Source of the DNA: DASQBT01 sp963746955
GTDB taxonomy: Bacteria > Pseudomonadota > Gammaproteobacteria > Burkholderiales > Thiobacillaceae
Direction: 5' to 3'
Assembly (NCBI GenBank): GCA_963746955.1
Contig: CAVVDR010000003.1
Location: forward strand, 1 to 64,000
Length of the DNA stretch: 64,000 nucleotides
In this document: positions 9,540-18,639 of the stretch, piece by piece
Layout: each line of letters begins with the position of its first letter
How positions within the stretch are numbered: position 1 is the first letter of the stretch
Notes under the pieces: model-generated
What the model was told of the DNA's origin: nothing
The model's input: the letters and a program-made list of their open reading frames with translations, nothing else
The model's database searches: none
Position numbers and translations under genes: made by a program

Positions 9540-10453
9540 TGCGAAGGCTCTTGTCCGCGTGGCTGCTTCTCTGGGCGGTGACGGCCTACGCAGGCGACTG
9601 GTGGGACAGCCTGTGGCATACCCCAGACCAGCGCGGCGAACAACTCTTGCAACAGGGCAATGCGACCGCTGCAGCGCACGCCTTCAGAGATCCGCGCCGC
9701 AAGGCCTACGCTGAGCTGCAAGCGGGCAACTACGTCAATGCAGCGCGTGATTTCGCTGCTTTCGATGACACAAACGGCAACTATAACCGCGGCAATGCCC
9801 TGGCCCTGGCAGGACAGTTGCAGGAGGCAATCCAGGCCTACGATGCGGCCCTGGCTCACGCCCCGGGCGATCGGGATGCCCGCCACAACAGGGACCTGGT
9901 GGCCAGGGAACTGAAAAAGAAATCGCCTCAGTCCAAGCCTTCCTCTGGTGAGAGTTCCTCGTCAACCGATCAGAACAACGGGGGCAAGCGCCAGGCCAAT
10001 ATCAAGGACACGGGCAAGCAGGGCAAGGCCTCACAGAATTCATCCGCCCGGAATTCGGCGGGCAAGAACCTGACCGGCAAAGACCAGCAGGGCAAGTCCG
10101 GACAAGGCAGGAATGAAGCGAACAGCAGCCCCGGCCAGAAGATGGGCCAAGATCAACAACAGTCGGCCGGGCTTAACCCCTCCAATCCATCCAGCCACAA
10201 AGAGGGTCAGGCGGGTCAGCCAAGCGGCGACTCTCAGAGCGGCGACGACGCGGCGCAGGCTCGGCGAGATGCCGCGACTGGTCTGGGCAAACGGCAGCCG
10301 GGGGCCGAAACCACTTCGACCCGTCCACCCGTCAGCGAACAGCGACTCGCCCAGGAACAGTGGTTGCGGCGCATTCCGGATGACCCCGGCGGCTTGTTGC
10401 GGCGCAAATTCATGATCGAACACATGATCCGGCAGCAAGGGGGACAGCTTTGA
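9539..10453 (+). CDS. batC: BatC-like exported TPR protein
   Basis: The 304-residue protein has a signal peptide (MRRLLSAWLLLWAVTAYAG), then TPR-like repeats with YNRGNALALAGQLQEAIQAYDAAL at about residues 81-104. A long low-complexity tract rich in Lys, Gly, Gln, Asn and Ser follows (about 130-270), then a short conserved-looking basic C-terminus. TPR plus a disordered tail is typical of BatC-type proteins downstream of batA and batB. The start at 9539 overlaps the batB stop (TAATG); upstream in-frame starts would place the signal peptide internally and are rejected. Confidence 0.85.
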   Translation: MRRLLSAWLLLWAVTAYAGDWWDSLWHTPDQRGEQLLQQGNATAAAHAFRDPRRKAYAELQAGNYVNAARDFAAFDDTNGNYNRGNALALAGQLQEAIQAYDAALAHAPGDRDARHNRDLVARELKKKSPQSKPSSGESSSSTDQNNGGKRQANIKDTGKQGKASQNSSARNSAGKNLTGKDQQGKSGQGRNEANSSPGQKMGQDQQQSAGLNPSNPSSHKEGQAGQPSGDSQSGDDAAQARRDAATGLGKRQPGAETTSTRPPVSEQRLAQEQWLRRIPDDPGGLLRRKFMIEHMIRQQGGQL

Positions 10454-12237
10454 AGAAAACATGGCTTGTCCTCATTTCGCTGTTGCTTCTCGATCTGAGC
10501 CTGCCCGCCTCGGCAGCAATCAACGCCTGGCTGGACCAGAATCAGGTCGGACCGGGCGAATCGGTTCAGCTCACCCTGCAGCATGACGGCCGGACCGACA
10601 GCCAGCCGGACTTGAGCCCGCTCAATCAGGATTTCGACGTACTCGGGCGCAGCACCAGTTCCAGCATCCAGATTGTCAACGGCAAGATGTCGGCGACGTC
10701 ACAGATCACGCTGACCCTGGCGCCGAAACACGGCGGGAAGCTGCTTATACCGGCGCTGCAATGGGACGGCCAGTACACGCCTGCGCTCGCGCTGACCGTC
10801 AGCGGCAGCGGCAGCGGTGCGGCGACACCCTCCGCAAGCGCACCTGCCGGAAAAGCCGCGCACATCTTCATCACCACAACGCTGGATCAGAAACAGCCCT
10901 ATGTCCAGGCTGCCGTCACCCTGACGGTGCGCCTTTATGTCGATGAACCCCTGTATCAGGCCAGCCTCGACCTTCAGCCCAGCAACGATGTATTAATCCA
11001 GCAACTGGGGCAGGACAACCAGTCCAGCGTCACGCGCGACGACCGCAGCTACCAGTTGGTCGAGCGCAAATATCTGCTGTTCCCGCAGCGCAGCGGCGAG
11101 ATCCGGCTGGCCGGGCCGGTGCTGGATGCCCAGGTGCCCGCCGCCAGCAACGTCAACCCGTTCGCTTCCGATCCCTTCTTCGGCAACGTGTTCGGTCGCA
11201 ATCCCTTCGCCGGCATGTTGAACAGCACCCAGCCGGTGCGGATTCGTGGCAACCCGATCATTCTGAACGTGCGCGCGCGTCCCGCGGGCTGGACCGGCCA
11301 TGACTGGCTGCCTGCGCAGAAAGTGACATTGGAAGAGACCTGGCAACCTGAACGCGGCGCGATCCACGCAGGCGACCCCATCACCCGCAATTTGCGCCTC
11401 AGCGCTGTCGGGCTGACCGCTCCCCAGCTTCCTGACCTGAGCGCGCTCATGGCTCTGCCGCAGGGCCTCCGGGCCTATCCTGACCAGCCCAAGTTGAATA
11501 CGGGCACGCAGGGCGATGGCATCGTCGGAACCCGGACCCAGGACATCGCGCTGATTGCCAGCCAGGCCGGCCGCTATGTCATACCTGCCCTGCATCTGTC
11601 TTGGTGGGATACCGCCAACAACACCCAAAAAGAAATTGACTTGCCCGCACGCACGCTGGATGTTCTTCCCGGTTCGGTGGCCGGCGCCACCGAGATGACA
11701 CCTCCCGGTCCGACCGCCGCCACTTCAACTCAGCCTCCATCTGGGCAACTGCCCGGATCAACTCCGAATCCCATAAATGCGGAAACTCAAGATCACTGGC
11801 TCTGGTTCAGCGTTGCCCTGGCTCTGCTCTGGCTCGGCACCGTGCTTGCGTGGTGGTTCACCAGCCGGGCCAATTCGCACCGCCAGACGAGCGGTGGCGG
11901 CCAGCCGATGACAGCACCTGTGGTGACAGCCCGCGAGGCTGAAGCCCGCGCAGCCTTCCGGCAGGCATGCCGGGAAAACAACCCGCAAGTAGCGCGCCGC
12001 CATCTGCTCGACTGGGCACACCCAGTCTGGCCCTCAGACCCGCCCATCGGCCTCAAGGCGCTGGCGCAACGTCTGGATGATACTGGACTGAAACGATCAT
12101 TAAGCCAGCTCGACCGTGCGTGTTATGCCGGTGGCGAATGGCAAGGTGAACCGTTACTGAAAGAACTGAAGACGCTATCGAACCGGCAAAAGTCAGGTGC
12201 CAAGTCTGCACCGGGACTGGCCGGCTTATATCAATAA
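10450..12237 (+). CDS. batD: BatD-like aerotolerance protein
   Basis: The 595-residue protein has a signal peptide (about residues 1-23), a long beta-rich periplasmic region matching the BatD family (VGPGESVQLTLQ near the N-terminus, ERKYLLFPQRSG near 206), a membrane helix near residues 450-470 (WFSVALALLWLGTVLAWWF), and a cytoplasmic helical tail. It uses a TTG start overlapping the batC TGA. An ATG 11 nt downstream is out of frame, so TTG is the real choice. It ends the seven-gene operon. BatD probably joins the BatA/BatB membrane complex; direct function is unknown. Confidence 0.9.
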   Translation: MKKTWLVLISLLLLDLSLPASAAINAWLDQNQVGPGESVQLTLQHDGRTDSQPDLSPLNQDFDVLGRSTSSSIQIVNGKMSATSQITLTLAPKHGGKLLIPALQWDGQYTPALALTVSGSGSGAATPSASAPAGKAAHIFITTTLDQKQPYVQAAVTLTVRLYVDEPLYQASLDLQPSNDVLIQQLGQDNQSSVTRDDRSYQLVERKYLLFPQRSGEIRLAGPVLDAQVPAASNVNPFASDPFFGNVFGRNPFAGMLNSTQPVRIRGNPIILNVRARPAGWTGHDWLPAQKVTLEETWQPERGAIHAGDPITRNLRLSAVGLTAPQLPDLSALMALPQGLRAYPDQPKLNTGTQGDGIVGTRTQDIALIASQAGRYVIPALHLSWWDTANNTQKEIDLPARTLDVLPGSVAGATEMTPPGPTAATSTQPPSGQLPGSTPNPINAETQDHWLWFSVALALLWLGTVLAWWFTSRANSHRQTSGGGQPMTAPVVTAREAEARAAFRQACRENNPQVARRHLLDWAHPVWPSDPPIGLKALAQRLDDTGLKRSLSQLDRACYAGGEWQGEPLLKELKTLSNRQKSGAKSAPGLAGLYQ

Positions 12238-12522
12238 CGCTCAGCACATGGCCAAGGCGCGAATTTTTCCATCTTCGACTTGATCCAGACGATGTGCCCT
12301 TCCTGAGTTGCAAACGATCTGGTAAACGGCCTGTTGTCGGGTGGCACCCCGATGCGCGCGTAAATCGCCTGATCGACGGGTACGATCCGAAAGTGGCGCC
12401 TTGGTTATGTGTCCTGGAACCGCCGGGTCATCACGATTCGGTGGATCGGGGTCGCATCGTGCGTGGCCGAAGGTGCGTTGCGGACTGGGCGTGTGGAAGG
12501 AATTTATCGCCGGCAACACACC
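12238..12522. other. 285-bp convergent intergenic region
   Basis: It lies between the end of batD and the end of the minus-strand ferritin-like gene. Short open frames cross it but none has a good start or recognisable domain, and no clear terminator hairpin was seen. Confidence 0.4.
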
Positions 12523-13365
12523 TCACGGTGCCACCACGTGCCGCGCGTGGCGCACCAGCAGCGGCAGCGCCATGCGATTGACAAGTCCGGGCAGGTTCAG
12601 CGGCTTGAGCAGCATTTTCACCGTCATCTCGTAAGGATAATCGGCGCGTGCCCAATGCCCTGCAGTGTGCTGAAACCGCTGAAAATCCCGTGGGCTGAAT
12701 GTCTGATCCGGGTTACGCACTGCAAATGCGTTTTTCACCGCCAGGTAGGCGTCCTCCTGACCGATTACCCCGAGTCGCTTCCGTAACACGCGCGCCACCT
12801 GCCAGCGTGACGGACGCTCAATCTCGCGATAACGCAGAAAGAAACGATAGAAGTACTTGTAGTGCCACACTTCATCGCTGCGGATATGCCCCACCAGCGT
12901 GGCGAGCACCGGCTCCGGGCTGATTTGCTGCAGCAGACCATACATTCCCGAGGTACCGGTTTCCACCACACAGCGCGCAACCATCTCCAGCGCGCGGGTG
13001 GGCTCCAGCAGTTCAGGTTTGCAATACGGGCGATAGTCTGCGCAGAATCCGTCAAACGCCGTCTGCCAGTCAAATGCGGGCCATACCGTCTCCACATAGC
13101 GACGCAGGGCGCGTCCGTGCTGCAACTCCTCCGGTTCCCATCGCTCGCTCAGCCACTGCCCGGCCTCAGGATCGTCGTCCAAATGACCCAGCAGATTGTG
13201 TGTGTACAAATCGGACAGACTTTCGACAAATGATGCCGCAGCAAGCACATAAAACCACGTATCTTCGTTGACGATGCGCTCATGCGCTATGCGGTCAAAC
13301 GCAATCTGATCTATCGACCAGGAATGCGGCGCGACGATGGGTGTAGGTGTATCCGGGTCTGGCAT
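12523..13365 (-). CDS. Ferritin-like di-iron family protein
   Basis: The 280-residue helical protein carries a possible di-iron ligand set: Glu residues near position 34 (NEDTW) and 48 (FVESL), the EExxH-like motif EPEELQHG near 77-84, a later Glu in VVETGTSG near 132-139, and DEVWHYKY near 164-171. This four-helix ferritin-like pattern is shared by many oxidoreductases and iron-dependent enzymes, so substrate and reaction cannot be named. No signal peptide is seen. The gene stands alone, convergent with the Bat operon. Confidence 0.7.
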   Translation of the reverse strand: MPDPDTPTPIVAPHSWSIDQIAFDRIAHERIVNEDTWFYVLAAASFVESLSDLYTHNLLGHLDDDPEAGQWLSERWEPEELQHGRALRRYVETVWPAFDWQTAFDGFCADYRPYCKPELLEPTRALEMVARCVVETGTSGMYGLLQQISPEPVLATLVGHIRSDEVWHYKYFYRFFLRYREIERPSRWQVARVLRKRLGVIGQEDAYLAVKNAFAVRNPDQTFSPRDFQRFQHTAGHWARADYPYEMTVKMLLKPLNLPGLVNRMALPLLVRHARHVVAP

Positions 13366-13553
13366 ATTAGGGTCACCTGCTGGTGTTTTTCGTCATGATG
13401 GAGTTTGCGCCGCTTCTATTGTCGCACTTCGTCTTGAGTTCCTGGCCATAGCCTTATAGCCTCCTGAAACAGGCGGCCCGAATTCTGATAGATTAGCTTG
13501 CCTTGCGCAACTGATCCAGGCCTGACCAACACCATTGCCAAAAGGAGATTGTC

Positions 13554-14021
13554 ATGATAAAGCACACAACCGTTTCGTTGCTCGCCCTGATGCTGCTGGG
13601 CGTCGCTCTGCCAAGCCAAGCTTCGCCATATGGTAATGACAAGACCACCGCGAAAGAGGTTCGCCAAAAGGTGACCGATGCTGCCGAGTCGATCAAGAAC
13701 TATACGGTCGATAAGCGGGACGAGGCGGCAAAGAAGGCGAAGGCTTCCCTCGACGCGCTGGATGCCCGCATCCATGCCCTGGAGGAGCGTATCGACAAGA
13801 AATGGGAAAAGATGGACAAGGCCTCGCGCGAGCAGGCGCGTGCCACCCTGCAGGCGCTGCACAAGCAGCGGGTGGAAGCAGCCGAATGGTATGGTGGCTT
13901 GAAGTACAGCACCGCCGATGCCTGGGAACACATGAAGAAAGGCTTCTCGGATGCATACAAATCACTCAGAAGCACTTGGGAGAAGGCTGAGCGCGAGTCC
14001 CGGGAAAAGGAGAAGAAGTAG
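13554..14021 (+). CDS. Small exported coiled-coil protein
   Basis: 155 residues with a signal peptide (MIKHTTVSLLALMLLGVALPSQA). The rest is highly charged, Lys/Glu/Ala-rich and almost certainly helical. The central heptad-like stretch (AKASLDALDARIHALEERIDK region, residues 62-82) predicts a coiled coil. AAEWYGGLKYSTADAWEHMKKGF near 105-127 resembles small stress-associated helical proteins, but no family was firmly recognised. It has a good Shine-Dalgarno (AAAAGGAG). Periplasmic location is inferred. Confidence 0.75.
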   Translation: MIKHTTVSLLALMLLGVALPSQASPYGNDKTTAKEVRQKVTDAAESIKNYTVDKRDEAAKKAKASLDALDARIHALEERIDKKWEKMDKASREQARATLQALHKQRVEAAEWYGGLKYSTADAWEHMKKGFSDAYKSLRSTWEKAERESREKEKK

Positions 14022-14197
14022 GGCCCCTGGCAAACCGGGACGCGCCGCGCCGGCTGGGTATCATGACAGGCAAGGCCATGGCGGGAACAACTGTCAGGAT
14101 ATTCAAAAAGTGATCGGATATAACGATGCAAAAATAAGTAACATAACGGCCGGAAGTACGGAACCCACATCCGTCACAAATCGAAGGAGTTCACGCC

Positions 14198-14514
14198 TTG
14201 AAAACAATCCGCGCCCTGTTCATTGCAGCAACCGCTGTCGCCTGCCTGCCCATGCCGTCATTTGCCGGCGCCCCCAGCATCGAAGGCACATATCAACTTG
14301 AAAGCCGCGATTTGCCCGGCGGAGCGAAACAAACACCGCCCGCCGTCACCGGCCTGGTCACCTGCACCAAGTATTACCGAAACTTCAATGTGAGCCGGAC
14401 CCGGTTGCCGGAGAACCGCCGGTGCTGGCGTTTGCGGCCGATGGCATGACCGCGGCGGCGAAAGGCGCGCACGGCAAGATGATGTTTGTGGATCACTGGA
14501 AGAAAGTGGAGTGA
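14198..14514 (+). pseudogene. Broken small exported protein gene (frameshift)
   Basis: A TTG start with a strong Shine-Dalgarno (GAAGGAG at 14183) opens a frame with a clear signal peptide (MKTIRALFIAATAVACLPMP...AGA) and a sensible domain start, IEGTYQLESRDLPGG. After YYRNFNV near 14391 the reading becomes Arg-rich and ends at 14449. A different frame then gives plausible protein (GEPPVLAFAADGM, then GAHGKMMFVDHWKKVE) up to a TGA at 14512-14514. This fits one gene broken near 14391, probably with an internal loss. The family was not identified. A sequencing error is an alternative. Confidence 0.6.
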
Positions 14515-14771
14515 GTCGCAGCGGCTGACAAATGCAATTCGGGAATGGGGGGGACGTGAATGCACGCACCCGGAACCGCCACTTGATCTCGGCAAATCTT
14601 CCTGGTGCCCTTCCTTCAAAGGCTTCAATTCGACCTGCCCGCACCGGGCGTCACGCAATCTTGATCTCCCGCAGGCCCCCGCCTTGATGATCATCAGCGC
14701 CCTGCTATCCTTAACGTCAGGACGCTAGCCACGGAAATGAGAAGACGGTCAATAAAGGGAGGACTCACGCA

Positions 14772-15050
14772 ATGCCGAGATTTCTGATTGAAGTACCGCA
14801 CGAGGAAGAAATCGTGCCGTGCGCCCACGCCGTCAAGATCTTCCTTGAGAGCGGTTCCCACTTCCTCACGCATGCAGACTGGGGATGCAAGGACGGAGAT
14901 CACAAAGCATGGTTCATTGCGGAAGTGGACAGCAAGGAACAGGCCCGAGCCATCGTGCCTGCGGCGTACCGGTCGCGGGCCAAGATTGTGCAACTCAATA
15001 AATTCACCATTGAAGAAATCGACGAGCTCCTTCGCTATCATCGGGGTTAA
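14772..15050 (+). CDS. Conserved-looking small protein of unknown function
   Basis: The 92-residue soluble protein has no signal peptide or membrane segment. It has a balanced composition and an orderly alpha/beta look (MPRFLIEVPHEE, KAWFIAEVDSKEQAR, VQLNKFTIEEIDELLRYH). One pair of Cys residues (C17 and C39) is separated by 21 residues. It resembles small stress-response or dimeric ferredoxin-fold-like proteins in layout but no family was recognised. A purine-rich GGGAGGA lies about 10 nt before the ATG. It precedes the receiver/oxidoreductase fusion by about 155 bp. Confidence 0.7.
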   Translation: MPRFLIEVPHEEEIVPCAHAVKIFLESGSHFLTHADWGCKDGDHKAWFIAEVDSKEQARAIVPAAYRSRAKIVQLNKFTIEEIDELLRYHRG

Positions 15051-15206
15051 GTCGAGGGGCAGTCCGGACAAATTGCGCGCGGGCGCCTAAGACCCGCGTG
15101 CCTGGCACGAAGCGAAGTGCCCCGCCACCGCAATACGGAACGACCGGCAACGTCCGAGATTTGATTCCTACCATTGCGGGGCGGGCCACACGAAGGAGGA
15201 TCTCCC

Positions 15207-16871
15207 ATGGCGGAGAGACCTGTGATCATGGTGGTTGATGACGAGCCGGATGCGCTTGCCGCGATGCTCGACGCCATTACACGGCGGTTCGGCGGTGACT
15301 ACCGGGTCGTGCCCTGCCTTTCCGCATCCGCTGCGCTCGATGCGGTATCCCGGCTCAAGAAGGACGGCGAGGAAATCGCACTGGTCATCGCGGACCAGTG
15401 GATGCCCGAGATGACGGGCAACGAATTCCTCGGGCGGGTCCGCACCATCGAGCCTACTGCGAAGCGCGCACTGCTGGTCGCCTGGGGCGACCATGCGGCC
15501 TCGCCCACCATCCTGCAGGGCTGCGCGCTGGGCCAACTGGACAACTACCTCTACAAGCCATGGACGCCCGCCGAGGTTCATCTGTACCCGCTGGTGAGCG
15601 AGTTTCTGGCGGAATGGACGCGGATCCACCGGCCGGGGATGGAGCTGATCAACATCGTTGGCGATGAACGTTCTGCGCGTTCGAATGAGATGCGCGAACT
15701 GCTCAATCGCAACGGGGTTCCCTATGGCTTCCATCACACCGGGTCGCCGATGGCAAAACGACTCATCGAGGAACACGGCGTCGAACTCAAGGCATTGCCG
15801 GTCGTCTTCCTGCTCGACGGATCGGCCCTTGCCAATCCGACGGACGCGGAGATCATGGACGCCATCGGCGAGAACCTGCACGAGCTGTCATGTGACGTCG
15901 CAGTGGTCGGCGGTGGACCCGCCGGACTCACATCGGCGGTTTACGCGGGATCGGAGGGGCTGCGGACCCTGGTCATCGAACGGCACGTGATCGGCGGGCA
16001 GGCCGGCGCAAGTTCACTGATCCGGAACTACCTCGGCTTCCCGCGCGGAATCAGCGGAGCGGAGCTCGCCCAGCGGGCCTATCAGCAGGCGTGGCTGTTC
16101 GGAGCAAAGTTCGTATTTGCGCGGGAGGTGACAGGACTGCGTACGAACGGCGTGAAGAAGATCCTGACCCTATCGGACGGACGCGAGATCGCCGCAACGG
16201 CGGTGATCGTTGCCACCGGGGCGAAATACCGGCGACTGGAGGTTCCGGAGATCGACCGGTTCGTCGGCAGAAGCGTCTTCTATACGATATTTGGCGAGAC
16301 GCGGCTGGTGCGTGACCTCGACGTTGCAGTGACCGGAGGAGGAAACTCGGCGGGACAGGCGGCGATCCACCTCGCAACCTACGCGCGCCGGGTGACGCTG
16401 GTGGTGCGGGCAAATTCGCTCGAGCGTGGAATGTCGGATTACCTTGTGCAACAGATCCGGTACAAACCCAACATCGAGGTGAGGCTCGGGGCCGAGGTGG
16501 TCGGCGCCGAGGGCGACGACTTCATGGAACGTCTGGCGATCCGGGACAGAGCGAGCAACACCATCGAAACCATTCCGGCAAGGCTGCTCTTTGTGCTGAT
16601 CGGAGCGATGCCGCATACGGACTGGCTTGCCGGCACGGTCCAGCGCGACGCAAAGGGATTCATCGTCACCGGTCACGATGTCAATTTGGACGCCTGGCCC
16701 ATTGGCCGTCCTCCGATGAGCTTCGAGACCAGCGTACCGGGAATATTCGCCGTCGGCGATGTCCGCCTCGCGTCCATGAAGCGAGTGGCCTCGGCCGTAG
16801 GCGAAGGGGCGGGGGCGGTACAAGATGTCCACCAGTATATTGAGGAAGCACAAAAGACTGCGTCAGGCTGA
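15207..16871 (+). CDS. Response-regulator receiver fused to a thioredoxin-reductase-like flavoprotein
   Basis: 554 residues. A receiver domain (about 1-120) has acidic residues VVDDEPD, a probable phosphoacceptor Asp in VIADQWMPEMTG, and the conserved Lys in YLYKPW. A linker domain (about 140-225) follows, then a pyridine-nucleotide disulfide oxidoreductase fold: FAD motif VVGGGPAGLTSAVYA, second dinucleotide site VTGGGNSAGQAA, and C-terminal FAD motif VPGIFAVGDVR. The redox-active CxxC of thioredoxin reductase is absent between the two dinucleotide sites, where YTIFGETRLVRDLDV is found. It cannot act as a classical thioredoxin reductase. The ATG at 15207 is chosen for GAAGGAGG just upstream. 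Confidence 0.88.
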   Translation: MAERPVIMVVDDEPDALAAMLDAITRRFGGDYRVVPCLSASAALDAVSRLKKDGEEIALVIADQWMPEMTGNEFLGRVRTIEPTAKRALLVAWGDHAASPTILQGCALGQLDNYLYKPWTPAEVHLYPLVSEFLAEWTRIHRPGMELINIVGDERSARSNEMRELLNRNGVPYGFHHTGSPMAKRLIEEHGVELKALPVVFLLDGSALANPTDAEIMDAIGENLHELSCDVAVVGGGPAGLTSAVYAGSEGLRTLVIERHVIGGQAGASSLIRNYLGFPRGISGAELAQRAYQQAWLFGAKFVFAREVTGLRTNGVKKILTLSDGREIAATAVIVATGAKYRRLEVPEIDRFVGRSVFYTIFGETRLVRDLDVAVTGGGNSAGQAAIHLATYARRVTLVVRANSLERGMSDYLVQQIRYKPNIEVRLGAEVVGAEGDDFMERLAIRDRASNTIETIPARLLFVLIGAMPHTDWLAGTVQRDAKGFIVTGHDVNLDAWPIGRPPMSFETSVPGIFAVGDVRLASMKRVASAVGEGAGAVQDVHQYIEEAQKTASG

Positions 16872-17351
16872 GCTGCACCTATTTTGCCAGGCAAAAAAAT
16901 GCGGCCCCCAATCGTGCCCGCGATCCGACAATTGTCGTTGCCGGAAAGTTGATCTTTGACAACGGCATCCCCGACAAGGGCCGCGGGCATTTGACCTTTG
17001 AGTCGTTGGCCTTATCGCACATCCGCTTTCGCCGGCGAGCCGTCTATCCGGGTGATCGCGGCGAAGGACCGGAAGTCGGTCAAAGAGGTCATCTGCACTG
17101 GTACCGGCAGTGCAGGGTTTCGATGTCTGCTTTACGCGTGCCGGTCAGCAGGGACAAATCGCGCGGTCGCGCTAGATTGGCCTGGTTCGAATCGTTACAA
17201 TGGTTATCTGATTGTCTTCTGCGTGCCGTTGCAGAGCCCGACACCTCCCTCTTCGGGAAGGGGGCAAGCTGTCTCGGGCTGCTATCGAGCGCACCCAGAA
17301 CCTCAACTCGCTAGCCGGTATCGCGACAGGAAGGTGTTCAACTGATACGCT
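16872..17351. other. 480-bp intergenic region at the left edge of the accessory island
   Basis: No supported gene. The short frames that cross it lack domains and good starts. It lies between convergent genes and probably holds the junction between core-like DNA and the retron island, but no direct repeat or tRNA fragment was recognised. Confidence 0.4.
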
Positions 17352-18380
17352 TTAGCGGTCCAGTGACACAGCGTTCAGTACATGCTTTGATCGACGCGCA
17401 GGCTCGGATTGGCTGTCGACCCACGTCCAAAATGCTGCTTTCCCTCTCAGAGAGTAGATGTAGGAGACATAGGGCTTTTTCAATTTCGCGACATGGGATC
17501 GATAACCGTACTTGCCCACGAAGTAGACTTCTTTCCGTAGCTCTCTTCGGAATGCCCGCGTCGGTCGAAGCGATTCGTTGACTTGTAAACCGGTGACGAT
17601 GCGACGTCCTGGCCCGAGAATCAGATTCGTCTTCTTCTCGTTTATGCAAAAGCCTTCGCTTGCAACGATGAGCGTGACGAGGGATACGAACTTGAGGGGA
17701 ATCTTATCGCCGGAAAAAGTCATATCGTCTGCGTATCTTGTATAGGAAAGCTGAAATTTATCGGCTAGCCCCTTCAGTCTGGCGTCCATCCGGCGCGCAA
17801 TGATATTGCTTAAGGCTGGGCTGGTGGCCGCGCCTTGCGGAAGAGTGCCGTTTAAGGTACAAAGCCGCCCCAGTATAAAGCTCACGTCGTCGGCGTAGCC
17901 GAGCGATCGGAAGACCCACACGACTCGTCGGAGCGAGATCGAGGGGAAGAAATCCTTGATATCGAGTTTGAGAAGTGTCGCCGCCCCCGCGTGAGGCAAA
18001 GCGTTCGACACGATATGACGCGCACTGACATACCCGTGGGCGGATTCGTGTATGGACGTACCTGCCAAGACGTTCGCATTGACCCATCGTTGACATTCGA
18101 GCAACGCAGGGTATGGAGCCGAGATCAGCCTTCTGCCGCCGGTCCGCTTAAGGATGGTGAACTCGCGGTAATGACGGTCCGTCCCGAACACAACGGAACG
18201 AACATAACTCTCCTTTCGTCCCAATAGATCAGCAAGATGCTTTGCGCTGAAAATAACCGGGAGCCTTCTTTGCAAAAGGGGAGCGGCATAATCAAGGTAC
18301 TTCGTGGCAAGCGCTTTACGAATGCCAAGATCCGCAAAGTACCCCTCCCAATCGGCGATCGTGTTCAGAGGCTTGGTCAT
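17352..18380 (-). CDS. ret: Retron-type reverse transcriptase
   Basis: The 342-residue protein shows the retron RT motif order: TGGRRLISAPYP (template-binding region, near 86-97), LKLDIKDFFPSI (first catalytic Asp, near 144-155), LPQGAATSPALSN (near 184-196), the YADD active site in YTRYADDMTFSG (near 216-227), and VTGLQVN (near 265-271), the VTG motif characteristic of retron RTs. It has no maturase or endonuclease domain, so it is not a group II intron RT. The ATG at 18378-18380 is preferred; a longer frame to 18485 would run into the predicted msd RNA. It is the last gene of a PRTase-wHTH-ncRNA-RT cassette. Confidence 0.93.
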   Translation of the reverse strand: MTKPLNTIADWEGYFADLGIRKALATKYLDYAAPLLQRRLPVIFSAKHLADLLGRKESYVRSVVFGTDRHYREFTILKRTGGRRLISAPYPALLECQRWVNANVLAGTSIHESAHGYVSARHIVSNALPHAGAATLLKLDIKDFFPSISLRRVVWVFRSLGYADDVSFILGRLCTLNGTLPQGAATSPALSNIIARRMDARLKGLADKFQLSYTRYADDMTFSGDKIPLKFVSLVTLIVASEGFCINEKKTNLILGPGRRIVTGLQVNESLRPTRAFRRELRKEVYFVGKYGYRSHVAKLKKPYVSYIYSLRGKAAFWTWVDSQSEPARRSKHVLNAVSLDR

Positions 18381-18407
18381 ATTGAATCGGCCGTGGACTG
18401 ATGCGGG

Positions 18408-18622
18408 ATGCAGGGGCCGGCAACTACCTTTACATCTCGTGCGCAGCACGCCATGTTCGAACGGCGAGTAAATTGCGAAACGCAATTGCGCAGCCGTTCG
18501 AACTGAGCAAGATCGTAAGATCTTGCGAACAGGGACAACAGCATGTTGTCCCTATGGGTAAATGGGCAACTTCGCCCTGGAGCAACTCAACTCCATCGTC
18601 TAGCTTTACTGACCCCTGCGTG
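18408..18622 (-). ncRNA. Predicted retron msr-msd RNA
   Basis: The 258-bp gap between the winged-helix gene and the RT folds as a retron RNA. Reading 5' to 3' on the minus strand: a1 GCAGGGGTC (18619-18611); two short msr stem-loops, GGAG/CTCC with an 8-nt loop (18594-18579) and GGGC/GCCC with a 6-nt loop (18577-18564); a 10-bp hairpin (18553-18531); an 8-bp hairpin (18526-18507); then a long msd-like hairpin with an 11-bp perfect outer stem (18503-18493 with 18465-18455) and a 7-bp inner stem (18487-18481 with 18477-18471) closed by TTT. A small hairpin follows, then the a2 complement GGCCCCTGC (18418-18410). The fold was drawn by eye. Confidence 0.8.
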
Positions 18623-18639
18623 GCGAATTGTACCCGATG

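Noticed and set aside
17180..17220. tRNA-like GGTTCGAATC sequence near the island's left edge
   Set aside because: No acceptor, D or anticodon arms fit around it; it is not a tRNA gene or a convincing attachment site.
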